Below are positions 35,786 through 47,160 of a DNA stretch of 64,000 nucleotides, piece after piece. A program made the translations under genes and the position numbers. The stretch is taken from positions 3,291,287 to 3,355,286 of the forward strand of contig JAKCOZ010000015.1 of assembly GCA_022605955.1 (NCBI GenBank). Direction: 5' to 3'. The DNA is from Rallus limicola. Its lineage: Eukaryota; Chordata; Aves; Gruiformes; Rallidae. Each line of letters begins with the position of its first letter. Position 1 is the first letter of the stretch. The notes under the pieces were generated by a model. The model saw only the letters and a program-made list of their open reading frames with translations. It did not search any database and was not told where the DNA came from.

Positions 35786-35791
35786 TTTATT
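35786..35791 (-). terminator. GLT8D1: Probable GLT8D1 polyadenylation signal
   Basis: Minus-strand AATAAA (plus TTTATT) lies about 640 bases past the GLT8D1 stop codon at 36428. It is the first clean hexamer I noticed downstream of the gene. Confidence 0.5.
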
Positions 35792-36427
35792 TTGGAACAG
35801 TTTTCTCTAGCACTTTACAAAAAGTGTTTTAGTGTTCCCTGGCAGCTAAAGCTGTTTTGCATAGTGAAATAATACTCAGGGGGAAAAAAATCTTTCCAAA
35901 AATTTGCAATTTTGCAGGATTCTGCAAGAGATTTAGAAGAGAAACCATCTGGGAGGAGGTTTCACACAAGGAAGGGTTCCTGATGAAATTATTTCCCAGG
36001 AGAGCAAAACAAAGAACCAGAACAAAACCCAAGCAGCTCTTCATTACAGCACAGGGCTGTGCAAGGTCCACGTGGTGCAAGCACCAGCTGAAGCTGGATC
36101 TTGTTCTTAGAAACCATTTCTTTCTGCAGCTGCCAAAATGATCCTCCTCCAGAAGACTTGTAGGAAAGAGCAGAACACACAACAGACAGAAAGGAACTAA
36201 CCCAAGTGCTACTCCTTTGTGCAGACCCTCCCTGGCTTTTCTATAGCACTGCTGGAGTAGCATCTTCCCTCACCCAAGTGATGTGCCTTCCTTCTGCACC
36301 TGAATAAGCACTTCACCTCGTGCTCCAGAAGGCAAGGACTGCTCTCTAGTACAACTTGGCTAAAACATTGTCCTGCTTGGTTCCAGAAGTTTCCTGAGAG
36401 AGTGCCATCAAGTTATTAGGATTGACT

Positions 36428-39400
36428 CTACTTTGCTTCATAGGCTTCTGAATGTCTGCGGATGAGGCTGAACTTGCCTGTGGGGTCAGGGACATACCAC
36501 TTCTCCCACACCTCAGCATAAGAAGCTGTTCTTCCCCATGGTTTGAAATGTCCATTCCAATGGAGCAGCTTGGCAGCTTTCACAAACTGAGGAGAGTATC
36601 TTTTTCCAGCACTGGAACCTTTTATTGAAAAAAAAGAAGCATTAGTGCCTGAAATAAAGGCAGCAGAACCACCACCACTGCCCTATTTTATCTTCACAAA
36701 GAAGGATTTTAACAAAGGAAATCTTTATAGAGAAGGGAGGTGATACACAAGGCAGATAATGAGCAAAGGGAAAAATGTCATCAGCTCCACCCAGATGCCA
36801 CTTTGATCTGTCTCAGTATCTACTTCAGTGTACTTCCCTCCCAAGTTCTTTAAAACCCCCCCCTTAACACCCAGATGTATTCAGCAGCCTACATACTGTT
36901 CACTGGAAATCCAACCTAAGAAAATTCCAGCAGCACTGGCATTTCACCAGTAGCAGAACAGTTCCTTTCTGCTATCTTGGAGGAAACAGCTAGGATCACT
37001 TTGGATGTAATATAGATGTGGAAAAAGACAAGGCAAATGAGGAGCAATTTGAGAGTAGAGTCAATTCAAGAACAATCCCCCTTGCAGTTCATAAAAGAAC
37101 ATGAAGGATCAGGCTCCCAAGCCCCAAGATGGTATTGCTAAGAAGGGTTTATTAGAGAACAAGGTATAAAACAGGGGAAGAAAGGACCTATTTGTGGCAT
37201 CACAGAATCACAGAATCTTAGGGGTTGGAAGGGACCTCAAGAGATCATCGGGTCCAACCCCCTGCCAAAGCAGCTCCCTATCTCATATTGCATAGACAGG
37301 CATCCAGAGGAGACCTGAATCTCTCCAGAGATGGAGACTCCACACCCCCCTGGGCAGCCTGGCCCAGGGCTCCCTCACCCTCACTGGGGAAAAGTTCTTC
37401 CCCATGCTGGTGGGGAACTTCCTCTGCTCCAACTTGCAGCCATTGCCCCTTGTCCTGTCCCCACAGACACTGAAAAGGGGCTGGCTGATTCCCCCTGCAT
37501 CCCAAGTCTAAGATATTTATAAACACTAATTAGGCCCCCCTTTAGTCTTCTTTTCTCCAGGCTGAACAGTCCCAGCTCACTCAGCCTTTCCTCACAGGGG
37601 AGATGTTCCAGGCCCCTAATCATCTTCGTTGCCCTTCTCTGGACTCTCTCCAGAAGGTCCCTGTCTGTTTTATCCCAGGGAGCCCAGCACTGGACACAAC
37701 ACTCCAGGTGGGGCCTGAGCAGGGCAGAGCAGAGGGGGAGGATCACTTCCTTCGACCTGCTGGACACACTCTTCCTGATGCATCCCAGGATCCCATTGTC
37801 TCTCTCAGCCCCCAGGGCACACTGCTGGCTCATGGCCACCCTGTCACCCACCAGGACCCCCAGGTCCTTCTCCACAGAGCTCTTTTCCAGCAGGTCACCC
37901 CCAGCCTGTCCTGATTCAAGCAGTTGTTCCTCCCCAGGTGCCAGACTCTCCACTTGCTTTTGTTGAACCCCATCTGGTTTCTCCCAGCCCAGCTCTCCAG
38001 CCTGGCCAGGTCTCTCTGGATGGCAGCGCAGTGTCCTGCCTGTCAGCCACTCCTCCCAGCTTTGGATCATCAGCACTTGCTGAGGGTGGATGCTGTTCCC
38101 TCATCAAGGTGGTTAATGAAGATATTAAACAGGACTGACCCAACACCAAGCCCTGGGGAACACCACTAGTCACAGGCCTCCAGTCAGATTCTACTCCACT
38201 GATCACAACCCTCTGAGCCCGGTCTGACAGCCAGTTCTCAACCCACCTCACTGTCTGCTTATCTATCCCTTGTTCTCTCAGCTTCTGACTTAGTAGTCAG
38301 CTACAGCCCTAGAAAACACACTGGGGGAGCAGTGGCACTAATGTTTGATACCTACCGAGGTGCCGGACGTTCCACATGGGATCAATACTGGAATGCTGCT
38401 TGTAAAATACAATGAGCAGTGGAGGTGTTGTGATGCTGCCAGCCAGAGTCCTGCTGTAGAGTTCCTCCCTGGGAGAGAAAACAAAAAAGAAGCTGGGAAA
38501 GGATACTTGTGCAGTGTATTTTTCACTTGCACACACACACACAACTCCTCAGCAGTTCAGTGTCACCATCACAACCCAACCCTAAGCCAGTGACACCCCC
38601 TCCTCCCCAGCACGGGGATACTCACACTACATTAAGTGCCATCCACTTCTCCAGTTGCTTGGTAATGTTCTGTAACTTCCATTCTGTCAAATTGGCAACA
38701 AAAACTCCTGGATTGAAAGAGCAGGTGTTGGCTTTCATGGCAAGCTTTCTGATGGTTTCTTTTTTATAATCTAGAAAGCCCATGTAATTATACTGGGAGG
38801 GGGGGAGGAAAAAAAAAAGGTGGTAGAAATTAGCTGAAATCATGGTGAAATTACTATTCAAATTAAAAACTGCACAACTCCAAGCTATGCTTGTTGATTG
38901 GAGGTAGTAAAAGCAAAGATCCCTTTCTTTTCCCATGCCTAAACAGAACCACAGGCATCATTTCTAACACAAATGAGTAAATTGATTTGTGTATGGACAG
39001 TACCACCTTTAGGTTTGGGAGTCATTTGGGAGTCAGCCTGCAAGAACAACAAATGGCTGTTTCCAAAGCCTGGGATGTCCAAGTGAATCAAACCAACCTG
39101 GTTGCCTGCTCCACGGACAGCCACTTTATTAGTGGTTGAGTCACAATCTTCTGAAAAGGCAGCTGCATGCCCAGGTTTCAATGGAGTGTTGTAAAGTTCC
39201 AGAATGTCATCTGGAAAATGGAAATAAGCACAGAAAAAAATTAAGGGTGATCCTGATTAAGCACTAAGTGGCTTTTTCTTCAGTCAGTCTGTTGCTCCAG
39301 CAGATAAACCATTCTGTTTAATCAAGTCATTTCTATTCAGAAAGTTTTTACATCATTCCTTGAAGGGTTTGGTCACTGGTAGAAGTAGAAGGCCAGTGGC

Positions 39401-42400
39401 AAATGGCTAAGAAAAGGTCCCCTACCTTGCACTATTATATCATCATCCACATAGATGGCCTTCTCTGCATGAGGTACCAAACTGGGCAAGTAGAATCTTG
39501 CAAAGGTTAACTGTGAAAACAAGAAAATAAGAGAAGCAAAGGATTAAATGAAAAATTGCCCAAATAAATGTAAAACTAAGTGATACTCCTGGCTCTTGCC
39601 TGTGGCACTCATGTCCAAGACAACTTCTTATCAAGGAAGTAAACCAGGCAGCAAAAATCCTAGAAGTTTATTTAAAGAAATTCTGTCAATTCCTCATTCC
39701 CCAGGACTTTGTGCACTGATGAACTTGAAACTGGTCTATATTAGATTTTCTTATTTCTCCACACATCTCTTCAATACCTCCAAGGTGCTGTCATGCTTGC
39801 CATGCAAGCTGCTGTGTTTGTAGGCAACAGCAAAAAACTATAGTAGACATTCCAATCCATCACTCACCATCCAGCAAGCTGTTCTTACTGCAGGTTAGGA
39901 ACTGCTTCTATGCTAACACATTTAGTTTTGATCTCTAGCAGTGTTCAAAAGTTCAAGTTATATTGTTACTAACTGCAAAAAGAACTCATCATCCTCACTG
40001 GTTTTAAGGTGTCTGCCTTCTGAGGGTCCACTTGTACCTTCCCTTCTAAAACACCAGGGTTGAAATCCAGAATGCGGTACCGCAGCTTTTTCAGGCCGGT
40101 GTGACTGAGCCACAGCCTGCAGACAGGAGAGAGGCACAGGCCTTGTTAAACCAGACCAAACCAGTACAAAGCAAGAGACCCAAACTGGCAGTGACCCACA
40201 CCTGGCTCCAGCTTTCTTACCCAACAGACATACACACAGTGTGTAACCTGTGCCCTGTGTGGCGGCAGAGGCCTGCGCACTGCCAGCACCCTGCACAGCT
40301 GTGATGCAGGACAGGAAGGAGGTGTCTTCTTCTAGGAAATACATGATCCTGTTATCACAGGTCCCTCACAGAAAAATAGTGGTGTAAAGGGATGTGGGAA
40401 AAAAGAAAAGGATCACAGAATCACAGACTGGTCTGGGTTGGAAGGGACCCCAAGGGTCACAGAGCTCCAACCCCCTGCCACAGGCAGGGACACCAACCTC
40501 CAGGCCTGGAGCTACACAAGGTTGCCCAGGGCCCCAGCCAACCTGGCCTTCAACACCACCAGGGATGGGGCAGCCACCCCCTCTCTGGGCAGCCTGTTCC
40601 AGCCCCTCACCACTCTCTCTGCAAAGAACTTCCCCCTAAGATCCAATTTAAACCTTCCCTCCTTTAGCTTCACTCCATCCCCCTTGTCCTGCCAGTCTCT
40701 ACCCTCTGAACAAGCTGATTCCCCTCCTGTGTCTCTGCTCCCTTCAGGGACTGGCAGGCTGCAATGAGGTCCCCCCACAGCCTTCTCTTCTCCAGGCTGA
40801 CCCAGCCCAGCTCCCTCAGCCTCTCTCTGTAGGGGATCTCTAAACACAAATATGGGCTCGTGATCCTAAGGTCCCAATTTTAAACATGACCCCATCTAGA
40901 AAAATAAGAGTCTTCATTCCTTTTGTTTCCAGCACTTAGGTGAAATTTCAGAAGCAGGTTTTACAATCCCTCCACCAACAAGCTCCAACCCCATGGGTTG
41001 GATGTTACCTCCCAGAAAAAGATGGCTCGTTCCACATCACCACAAAGAATGACCACAGGACTCCCTACAACAGCCTTGTCAACAAGCTGCAACAAGCAGC
41101 CACAGATGGGATTGATCACAGTTTCAGAGGAAGTCAGCTCATCCTCTTCTCACAGATCACCCACATTTCACAGTATTGTGGGAAGCTAAGGAAAAATCCT
41201 TACCTCAAGTGATCCACAGTATCATTCAAAGTAACAATGTAGAAAACCACGTTTGATCTGGTATGATGGTAAATGCTGTTCATGGCTGCAATTGCACCTC
41301 CAAGCCTCTCATCTGAAGCAGCAATGACCACAGAAATCTCCTTATCATTCCTTCCCTCTGCCAGCCTCTGAGGAGCTGCAGGTATGAAATCTATAGGCTG
41401 AAGTCCTAATGGACTGGAATCTGTGGAGTAGAAATGGCATCACACAGTTGTTTTATGCAAACAAAGCACAGACATTATCATCACACTAAAACTCTCAGCA
41501 CCTTCAATTATTTCTACTCAGCTGAGGCATGGATTACAGCCTGCCAGGGCCAAACATATGAGATACAGCCCTGCTCTTGAGAAGGAATAATCACTTGAAT
41601 CAGGACAGGCTGGGGGTGAGCTGCTGGAGAGGAGCTCTGTGGAGAAGGACTGGGGGTCCTGGTGGGTGACAGGGTGACCATGAGCCAGCAGTGTGCCCTG
41701 GGGCTGAGAGAGACAATGGGATCCTGGGGGGCATCAGGAGGAGTGTGGGCAGCAGGTCACAGGAGGGGATCCTCCCCCTCTGCTCTGCCCTGCTCAGGCC
41801 CCACCTGGAGTGTTGTGTCCAGTGCTGGGCTCCCTGGGATCAAAAGGACAGGGATCTCCTGGAGAGAGTCCAGAGAAGGGCAACGAAGATGATTAGGGGC
41901 CTGGAGCATCTGCCCTGTGAGGAAAGGCTGAGGGAGCTGGGGCTGTTCAGCCTGGAGAAAAGAAGACTATGGGGGGATCTAATTAGTGTTTATAAATATC
42001 TTAGACTTGGGATGCAGGGGGAAATGGGCAGCCCCTTTTCAGTGTCTGTGGGGACAGGACAAGGGGCAATGGCTGCAAGTTGGAGCAGAGGAAGTTCCCC
42101 ACCACCCTGGGGAAGAACTTTTCCCCAGTGAGGGTGAGGGAGCCCTGGGCCAGGCTGCCCAGGGGGGTGTGGAGTCTCCATCTCTGGAGAGATTCCAGCC
42201 CCGTCTGGACGCCGCCCTGTGCACTATGAGCTGGGAGCTGCTTTGGCAGGGGGTTGGACCCCAGGAGCTCTCCAGGGCCCTTCCAACCCCTGGGATTCTA
42301 TGGATCTGAGCTGTTGATGAAGAGGAAAACATCACACTTAGAAATAAACGACATCCATTTCACCATACGTACTCACACAAGGTGCTAAAACAAGGCTTAA

Positions 42401-43681
42401 ACTACAATATGCCAACCTTACCTTTGGCTCCCTCTGCCACGTCTATAATCTCCCTGATTTCACCCTCCTGTTTGCCCTAAGCACCATCTAAGCCTCCTTC
42501 ACATCACCCTCCCTTCTTCTACTTTCATTTCCTCTTAGTTATGAGCCAATGAAGAAAACAGGAATGCTAAATTAAAGTCAAGTGTTGCAGCTTTTTGCAA
42601 AGATTGAGGCATTAAGCCCAGCCTATGTTTATGCCAGGGATCACAGAGCATGCAGCATTAACTAAGCTGCAACAAGAATTTATACACATAGTGTGCAGAG
42701 AGGAAAATAGAGAGAGGTATTGAAATTTATTACCAGATCACATCACCTGGCAAAGCTGGCCTATCATCCCCAAGCCACCCTTTTTATGACACTGGAACTT
42801 TCCAGATGATCTAGGCTATTAAATATTAGGTCATTTTAGGTATGTGAGGCACAAAGCAAAGAGGGACTTGGCCATTTGTGGGCAGTTGTCTGCTGGTGAC
42901 AAAGCTGAGTTTCTGCTGCTGTTTGCCATTGCCTGATGACAGAGCCCAACAGCTCTGACTTCACCTGACTCCCCAGCAAGGGGAGTCTCTTGGGCTCCTA
43001 CCCAACTGCTGGGGGAAAGCACCTGTACAACATCTACCCAGAAGCAAGAGCTCCCAGGAGTTGTAAACTGGGCCTTGGCAGTTAATGGAGACATGGAGAG
43101 GCTCTGTAGGACCACGTGCAGTTCTTAAAAGTGCACTCCTGAAAATGAAAAGGCTTTGCTAAGCAAAAATCCAGAAGGAAATCTCACTGCTACCTTGCCT
43201 GGCTTCCTGGCCAAGGAAAGTCCCAGGCCAGCAAGGAACACACAGACAGATGAGCCCACCCAGCTGAAGTTTCTTGGGTATGAGAACAGGAAAAGATCTC
43301 CACATATAAAAGTACAAGAACCATATCTCATTATACAAGTTATTGATCATTATCACACACACTATTTCAGCACCTTGGTGGTTTATCTGACCAGAGCATT
43401 TGCTTTCCCACCAACCTTAAACCCAAAACCAAACAAGCCCAACATACCTGACAATTCCCTTCTCAAGAAGTCACTGAGGCCAAGGAAGTTATGATGAAGA
43501 ACTAGCAAAAATATGACAACTGCCACTATGAGGATGGAAATGTTCACTGAAAATGTAGAAGAAAAAGAGTTTATCAATATAATGACAGAACAACTGGGAA
43601 ACTTGGAAAACTACAAACTAGATTTTTAAAAAAAAAAAAATCAGACACAACAAATATCCACACACCTTTCCTTAGTGTCAT
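36428..43681 (-). CDS. GLT8D1: GLT8D1, glycosyltransferase 8 domain-containing protein 1
   Basis: Type II Golgi membrane protein of glycosyltransferase family 8 (GT-A fold); the physiological acceptor is not well known. Nine coding exons on the minus strand: 43681-43666, 43546-43448, 41420-41204, 40116-39999, 39510-39426, 39210-39098, 38792-38626, 38468-38356, 36618-36428. They give 372 aa (human 371). The start MTLRKVNISIL leads into one membrane anchor (residues about 8-27, [16 protein letters not shown]). The metal-binding DXD motif is YVDDDIIVQ in exon 5. Exon 3 has the donor-site region [12 protein letters not shown]. Two N-glycosylation sequons (NLT, NIT) are in exon 7, and the family HxxGxxKPW motif (HWNGHFKPW) is in exon 9. 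Exon 1 has an untranslated leader whose acceptor is at 43725/43726, so there is at least one further 5' exon. Introns carry CR1 pieces at 37199, 40411 and 41597. Confidence 0.96.
37199..38290 (-). mobile_element. CR1 LINE 3' fragment, GLT8D1 last intron
   Basis: The left end is TCACAGAATCTTAGGGGTTGG. This is the longest copy of this subfamily in the window; it reaches back into the RT domain (GVPQGLVLG near 38180, decayed SADDPKL near 38085). It is near-identical to 33942-34721 in the shared part and in the same orientation. Confidence 0.94.
40411..40836 (-). mobile_element. CR1 LINE 3' fragment, GLT8D1 intron 3
   Basis: The end GATCACAGAATCACAGACTGG is a CR1 3' terminus. The sequence is very close to the 30260-31095 copy over about 420 bp and then stops at a 5' truncation near 40836. 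Confidence 0.93.
41597..42306 (+). mobile_element. CR1 LINE 3' fragment, GLT8D1 intron 2
   Basis: The plus strand encodes [20 protein letters not shown] and [13 protein letters not shown]. It ends near 42306 in CCAACCCCTGGGATTCTATGG. It is closely similar to, but inverted relative to, the copies at 33942 and 37199. Confidence 0.94.
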
Positions 43682-43725
43682 TTTCCCCTTGTTATTTTAT
43701 GTGTCAGTACAGGATTCCTGCTAAC
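43666..43725 (-). other. GLT8D1: GLT8D1 exon with translation start and upstream 5' UTR
   Basis: The acceptor CTCTCTTGCAG precedes 43725, and the donor GTGTGT follows 43666. The ATG at 43681-43679 is in AAAATGACA context. Upstream untranslated sequence continues into a further exon, presumably in the CpG island near 45500-46400, with a possible donor near 45570. Confidence 0.75.
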
Positions 43726-44222
43726 CTGCAAGAGAGAAAACACAGTGGTCACTGCCTACCTCCAGTACTTGCCCACACAAGACACAGGACACACATTTCC
43801 AAATGCAGCAGATGTTTCCTTCTCTTTGAAGGATAAAACCATGTACCAGGTTTTAATGCCTGGGAAGAGTATCTCTGTCACTATGGAGCTACAGCAATGG
43901 AGTTGATGAAGAACTCAGTTAAACAGGGAGATATACAGATCTCAGCACTGGTTCCACTGCCAGAGAGAAGAATAACCAAAGAAACTCCTTCTGCTAGTCA
44001 AAAGGCAACTGAAAAGGGCCTGGGAAATGGCTTATGGTTTCTTTCCTGTTGAACCAATTTCTTTATTAATTATCTGAACTGGAAGCATCCCAGCAATAAT
44101 GGGAAGCAAAGAGTGACACAGTTCTCTGCATACTGGACTAACTGCAACACTCTGGCAGGACCCAGCATGAGGGAGATTTCAGCAAACAGTGTTATGTGCT
44201 TTCTGAATGGGGACGTGGTCTG

Positions 44223-45470
44223 CACACACCAGAGCAGCACGTCAGCTAAAGCCCCTGCACAGACCAGGGCAGCACATCAGCTACAGGCCCTGCACAGACC
44301 AGGGCAGCAGGTCAGCTAAAGCCCCTGCACAGAACACAGCAGCACATGAGCTAAAGCCCCTGCACAGACCACAGCAGCATGTCAGTTAAAACCTCTGCAC
44401 AGGTGTCCTGGTGTCAGTCAGGATGGAGTTCACTCCATGTGTAGCAGCGGATGGGATGCTGTGTTTGGGAGTTACAATGAAAGCAGTGCTGAGAACACCC
44501 TGATGGTTCTAGTTGCAGTCAGACAGTCAAAGCCAGGACAGGTGACCCAGATGGGCCAAAGAGAGTATTCCATGCCAATTACGTCCTGCCCAGGGTAACG
44601 GGGGCTGAGGGGAGGAAGAAGGGGGGCGGTTCCGGGACGCGAGGGGCTTGGGGGACGGTCGGGTTCCGGGGCAGCTCTGGGTGGTGTGGCCTGAGCTGTG
44701 TGGTTGGGTGAGAAACTGCATTGGGGATCAATAGTTTCATATTCTTTTGCTCTAAAGTCCTGTGAGCATTGTTATATTTGATCTTTCTGTTCTCTTAGTA
44801 AACTCTCCTTATCCCAACCCACGGGCCTCTTAGTTTCTTGGGTTTGGAGTTATTTGCCCCTTCCTTTTCCCTTCCCTTGTTCCCCCCTTTCCCTTTTCTC
44901 CTGCTCTTTTACTTTAAGGAGCAGGCAGCTGCTGTGGATCTCAGCCCACAGCTGGGGTGAAACCACGACAACAGGGCACAGCAGCACATCAGCTAAAGCC
45001 TCTGCACAGACCAGAGCAGCACATCAGCTAAAGCCCCTGCAGAGACCAGGGCAGCATGTCAGTTAAAACCTCCACACAGGACACAGCAGCAGGTCAGCTA
45101 AAACCTCTGCACAGGACACAGCAGCAGGTCAGCTAAAGCCCCTGCAAAGAACACAGCAGCACGTCAGCTAAAGTCCCTCCACAGAACACAGCAACACATG
45201 AGCTACAGCCCCTGCACAGGACACAGCAGCAGGTCAGCTAACGTCCCTCCACAGAACACAGCAGCACGTTAACTAAAGCCTCTGCACAGACCAGGGCAGC
45301 ACGTCAGCTAAAGCCCCTGCACAGGACACAGCAGCACATGAGTTAAAGCCCCTGCACAGGACACAGCAGCATGTTAACGAAAGCCCCTGCACAGGACACA
45401 GCAGCACGTTAACGAAAGCCCCTGCACAGACCAGGGCAGCACATGAGCTGAAGCGCCACCACACAGACCA
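44223..45470. repeat. 35-bp minisatellite, split by an LTR
   Basis: Units of about 35 bases contain the cores CAGCACGTCAGCTAAAGCCC and CTGCACAGACCAGGG, with variants GGACACAGCAG and GAACACAGCAG. The array occupies 44223-44403 and 44976-45470; the gap is the LTR at 44404-44970, whose 5-bp target duplication lies in the repeat. About 19 units in all. It abuts the CpG island of GLT8D1/SPCS1. Confidence 0.95.
44404..44970 (+). mobile_element. Solo LTR inserted in the minisatellite
   Basis: This 567-bp element runs from TGTCCTGGTGTCAG to CCACGACA, flanked by ACAGG at 44399-44403 and 44971-44975. It differs at only a few positions from the LTR at 14041-14763 but lacks its 156-bp terminal duplication. 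No internal region is present. Confidence 0.94.
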
Positions 45471-45479
45471 GCTCACAAA

Positions 45480-47160
45480 GGCGTGACCGAAGGCACCGCC
45501 GCCGTGCCACACAGAGGGGTAAAACCGCAACGCCGCGAGGCGGTTTGGTACGCCGCTCAGGCGTACCGGTTACCTCACGGTAAACGTGACCTCAGGGCAA
45601 GAACTGCGCATCCCGGAGCGGCAAGGGAGCCTCCGGCAGCCCTCCCGCCCTAAGAGCGTGCACGACCCGAGCACGGGCGGCAGTTTCCCACCGCGGCACT
45701 CGCTAAAGCCCGGCAGGGCAGCGCTGCCAACTGCGCGGCCCCCGTCACGCCTGCCAGAGCGGCTCCTTCGCGCTGCTGCGTCCCTCCCACGGGGAAGGGA
45801 CCCGTACCGAGAGCTCGGCCGGTGCATGCCGAGGGACACGGCTACAGCTCGCCCCTCAGGCGGGGCGGGACACGCAGCGCATACGGCGACGTGCGGGGCG
45901 ACGCTCCCAGCCCCTGGGGCTGCCTGACGGGCAGCAGTTGTACGTGCAGTGACTCCCTCCGCGTGACGTCACACCCCACGCTGCGACACCCGCTCAACCG
46001 TCACCAGTTCAGCTCTACCGCTGGCGCCGGGCACCCCCCCTCCCCCCCCAGCACCCCCCGCCCGGAGCCGGGCACCCGGCTGCTCCCCCCCAGCACCCCC
46101 CCAGTTCACAAACCGCGCTCCCTCAGGCCGCCGCCTCGGCGGGGGTCCCGCGTAGCTCCTCCTCCCGCGGGTGGCGCGGCCCAGCGGGGTTCCCGGGGCC
46201 CCGCTCCGAGGGCGACAGGCCGTGGACCGGGGCTCCTCTTCCCTCACCGTCCGCGCGCGCCGCGCCAACTGCCACCTCGACGGCCCGCCACCACCCACCG
46301 GCAGCCCAACAGGCCGCGGGTGTCCACCGCGACGCCCGACGGCCGCGCCGAGCAAAGGCCGTACCGCGCCCGCTCTGCCGCACTAGCGAGGCTGCGGCAG
46401 CTACCAACCTACTCAAGAGGAGAGCTTAACCTTTGGGAGGGAAGACGCGTCCGCACGCTGCCGAGTCAGCGGCAACTCCGGGCAGGCGAAACTGCGGGCG
46501 CCTCGCTCCTGCCGGCTGAAGGCCCCTCGGTCAGGGGTCCTGAGACTCAGGGCCGCTGTTGCCGGGGAGACAATGCCTCGCGCCGCCTGGTGCCGACCGT
46601 TGCCGATGGCGGCGCAGGGCCGGGAGGCCCCACGGGAGGCCGAGGCCGAGGCGGGGGCCGAGGCGGGGGCCGAGGCCGGGGCCGGCAACAGCAACAGCAG
46701 CGGCGGCGGCGTGGAGGCCACAGCCGAGTCAGCAGGCCGCTGCCTCGGGCTGTCAGAGGATGAGGCGGGGCCAAAGGGGCGCGTTTCCGGCCAGCTCAGC
46801 CGCCGCTTCACGCCCGGGCCGCGGTGCCGTGGCCGCTGTCGCGCCGAGCGGCGGGACCCACCGAGCTGCCCCGACACGCCCGCAGCGCAGGGTGACGCGG
46901 GTGTCCGGCAGCCGCCCCAGGCCGAGGCCGAAGAGGAGGAAGAGGAGGAAGGAGACAGCTACGACGAGGAGCCGGACGAGGCCCCGCTCTCCGCCGCCAT
47001 GCTGAACATCTTCCGCTCCATCCCCACGCAGATGGTAGGGCGGCCGCCGCGGGCCCGCGCCCTCCGACCCCCGCGTGGGCTTAGCGCTCCCCCGTGCAGC
47101 CGCGGTGTTTCGGGCTGAGAAGGCCGGGCCCTGCCGTACAGCCGCGGGGCGGTACCGCCC
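45480..47160. promoter_or_regulatory. CpG island, bidirectional promoter of GLT8D1 and SPCS1
   Basis: This TATA-less, CpG-dense block sits between divergent GLT8D1 and SPCS1. It holds a palindromic cAMP-response element TGACGTCA at 45964-45971 and an NRF1-like CTGCGCATCC near 45605. Start sites cannot be placed exactly. The island extends into SPCS1 exon 1. Confidence 0.85.
45964..45971. promoter_or_regulatory. Consensus CRE (TGACGTCA)
   Basis: This perfect palindromic CREB/ATF site is about 1 kb before the SPCS1 ATG, inside the shared CpG island. Function is inferred from the motif and its location. Confidence 0.5.

Larger units (their letters stand above)
43726..45480. other. GLT8D1 5' UTR intron: minisatellite plus LTR
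   Basis: The first 500 bases show nothing recognised. From about 44223 to 45470 it is filled by the 35-bp minisatellite and the LTR that splits it. Confidence 0.65.

Noticed and set aside
41662..42309. Plus-strand frames of 76-146 codons in GLT8D1 intron 2
   Set aside because: They are CR1 ORF2 C-terminal remnants, not a host gene.
45822..46763. 313-codon plus-strand frame rich in Arg, Pro and Gly
   Set aside because: A GC-driven frame in the GLT8D1/SPCS1 island that overlaps the SPCS1 leader in a different frame; no recognisable protein.
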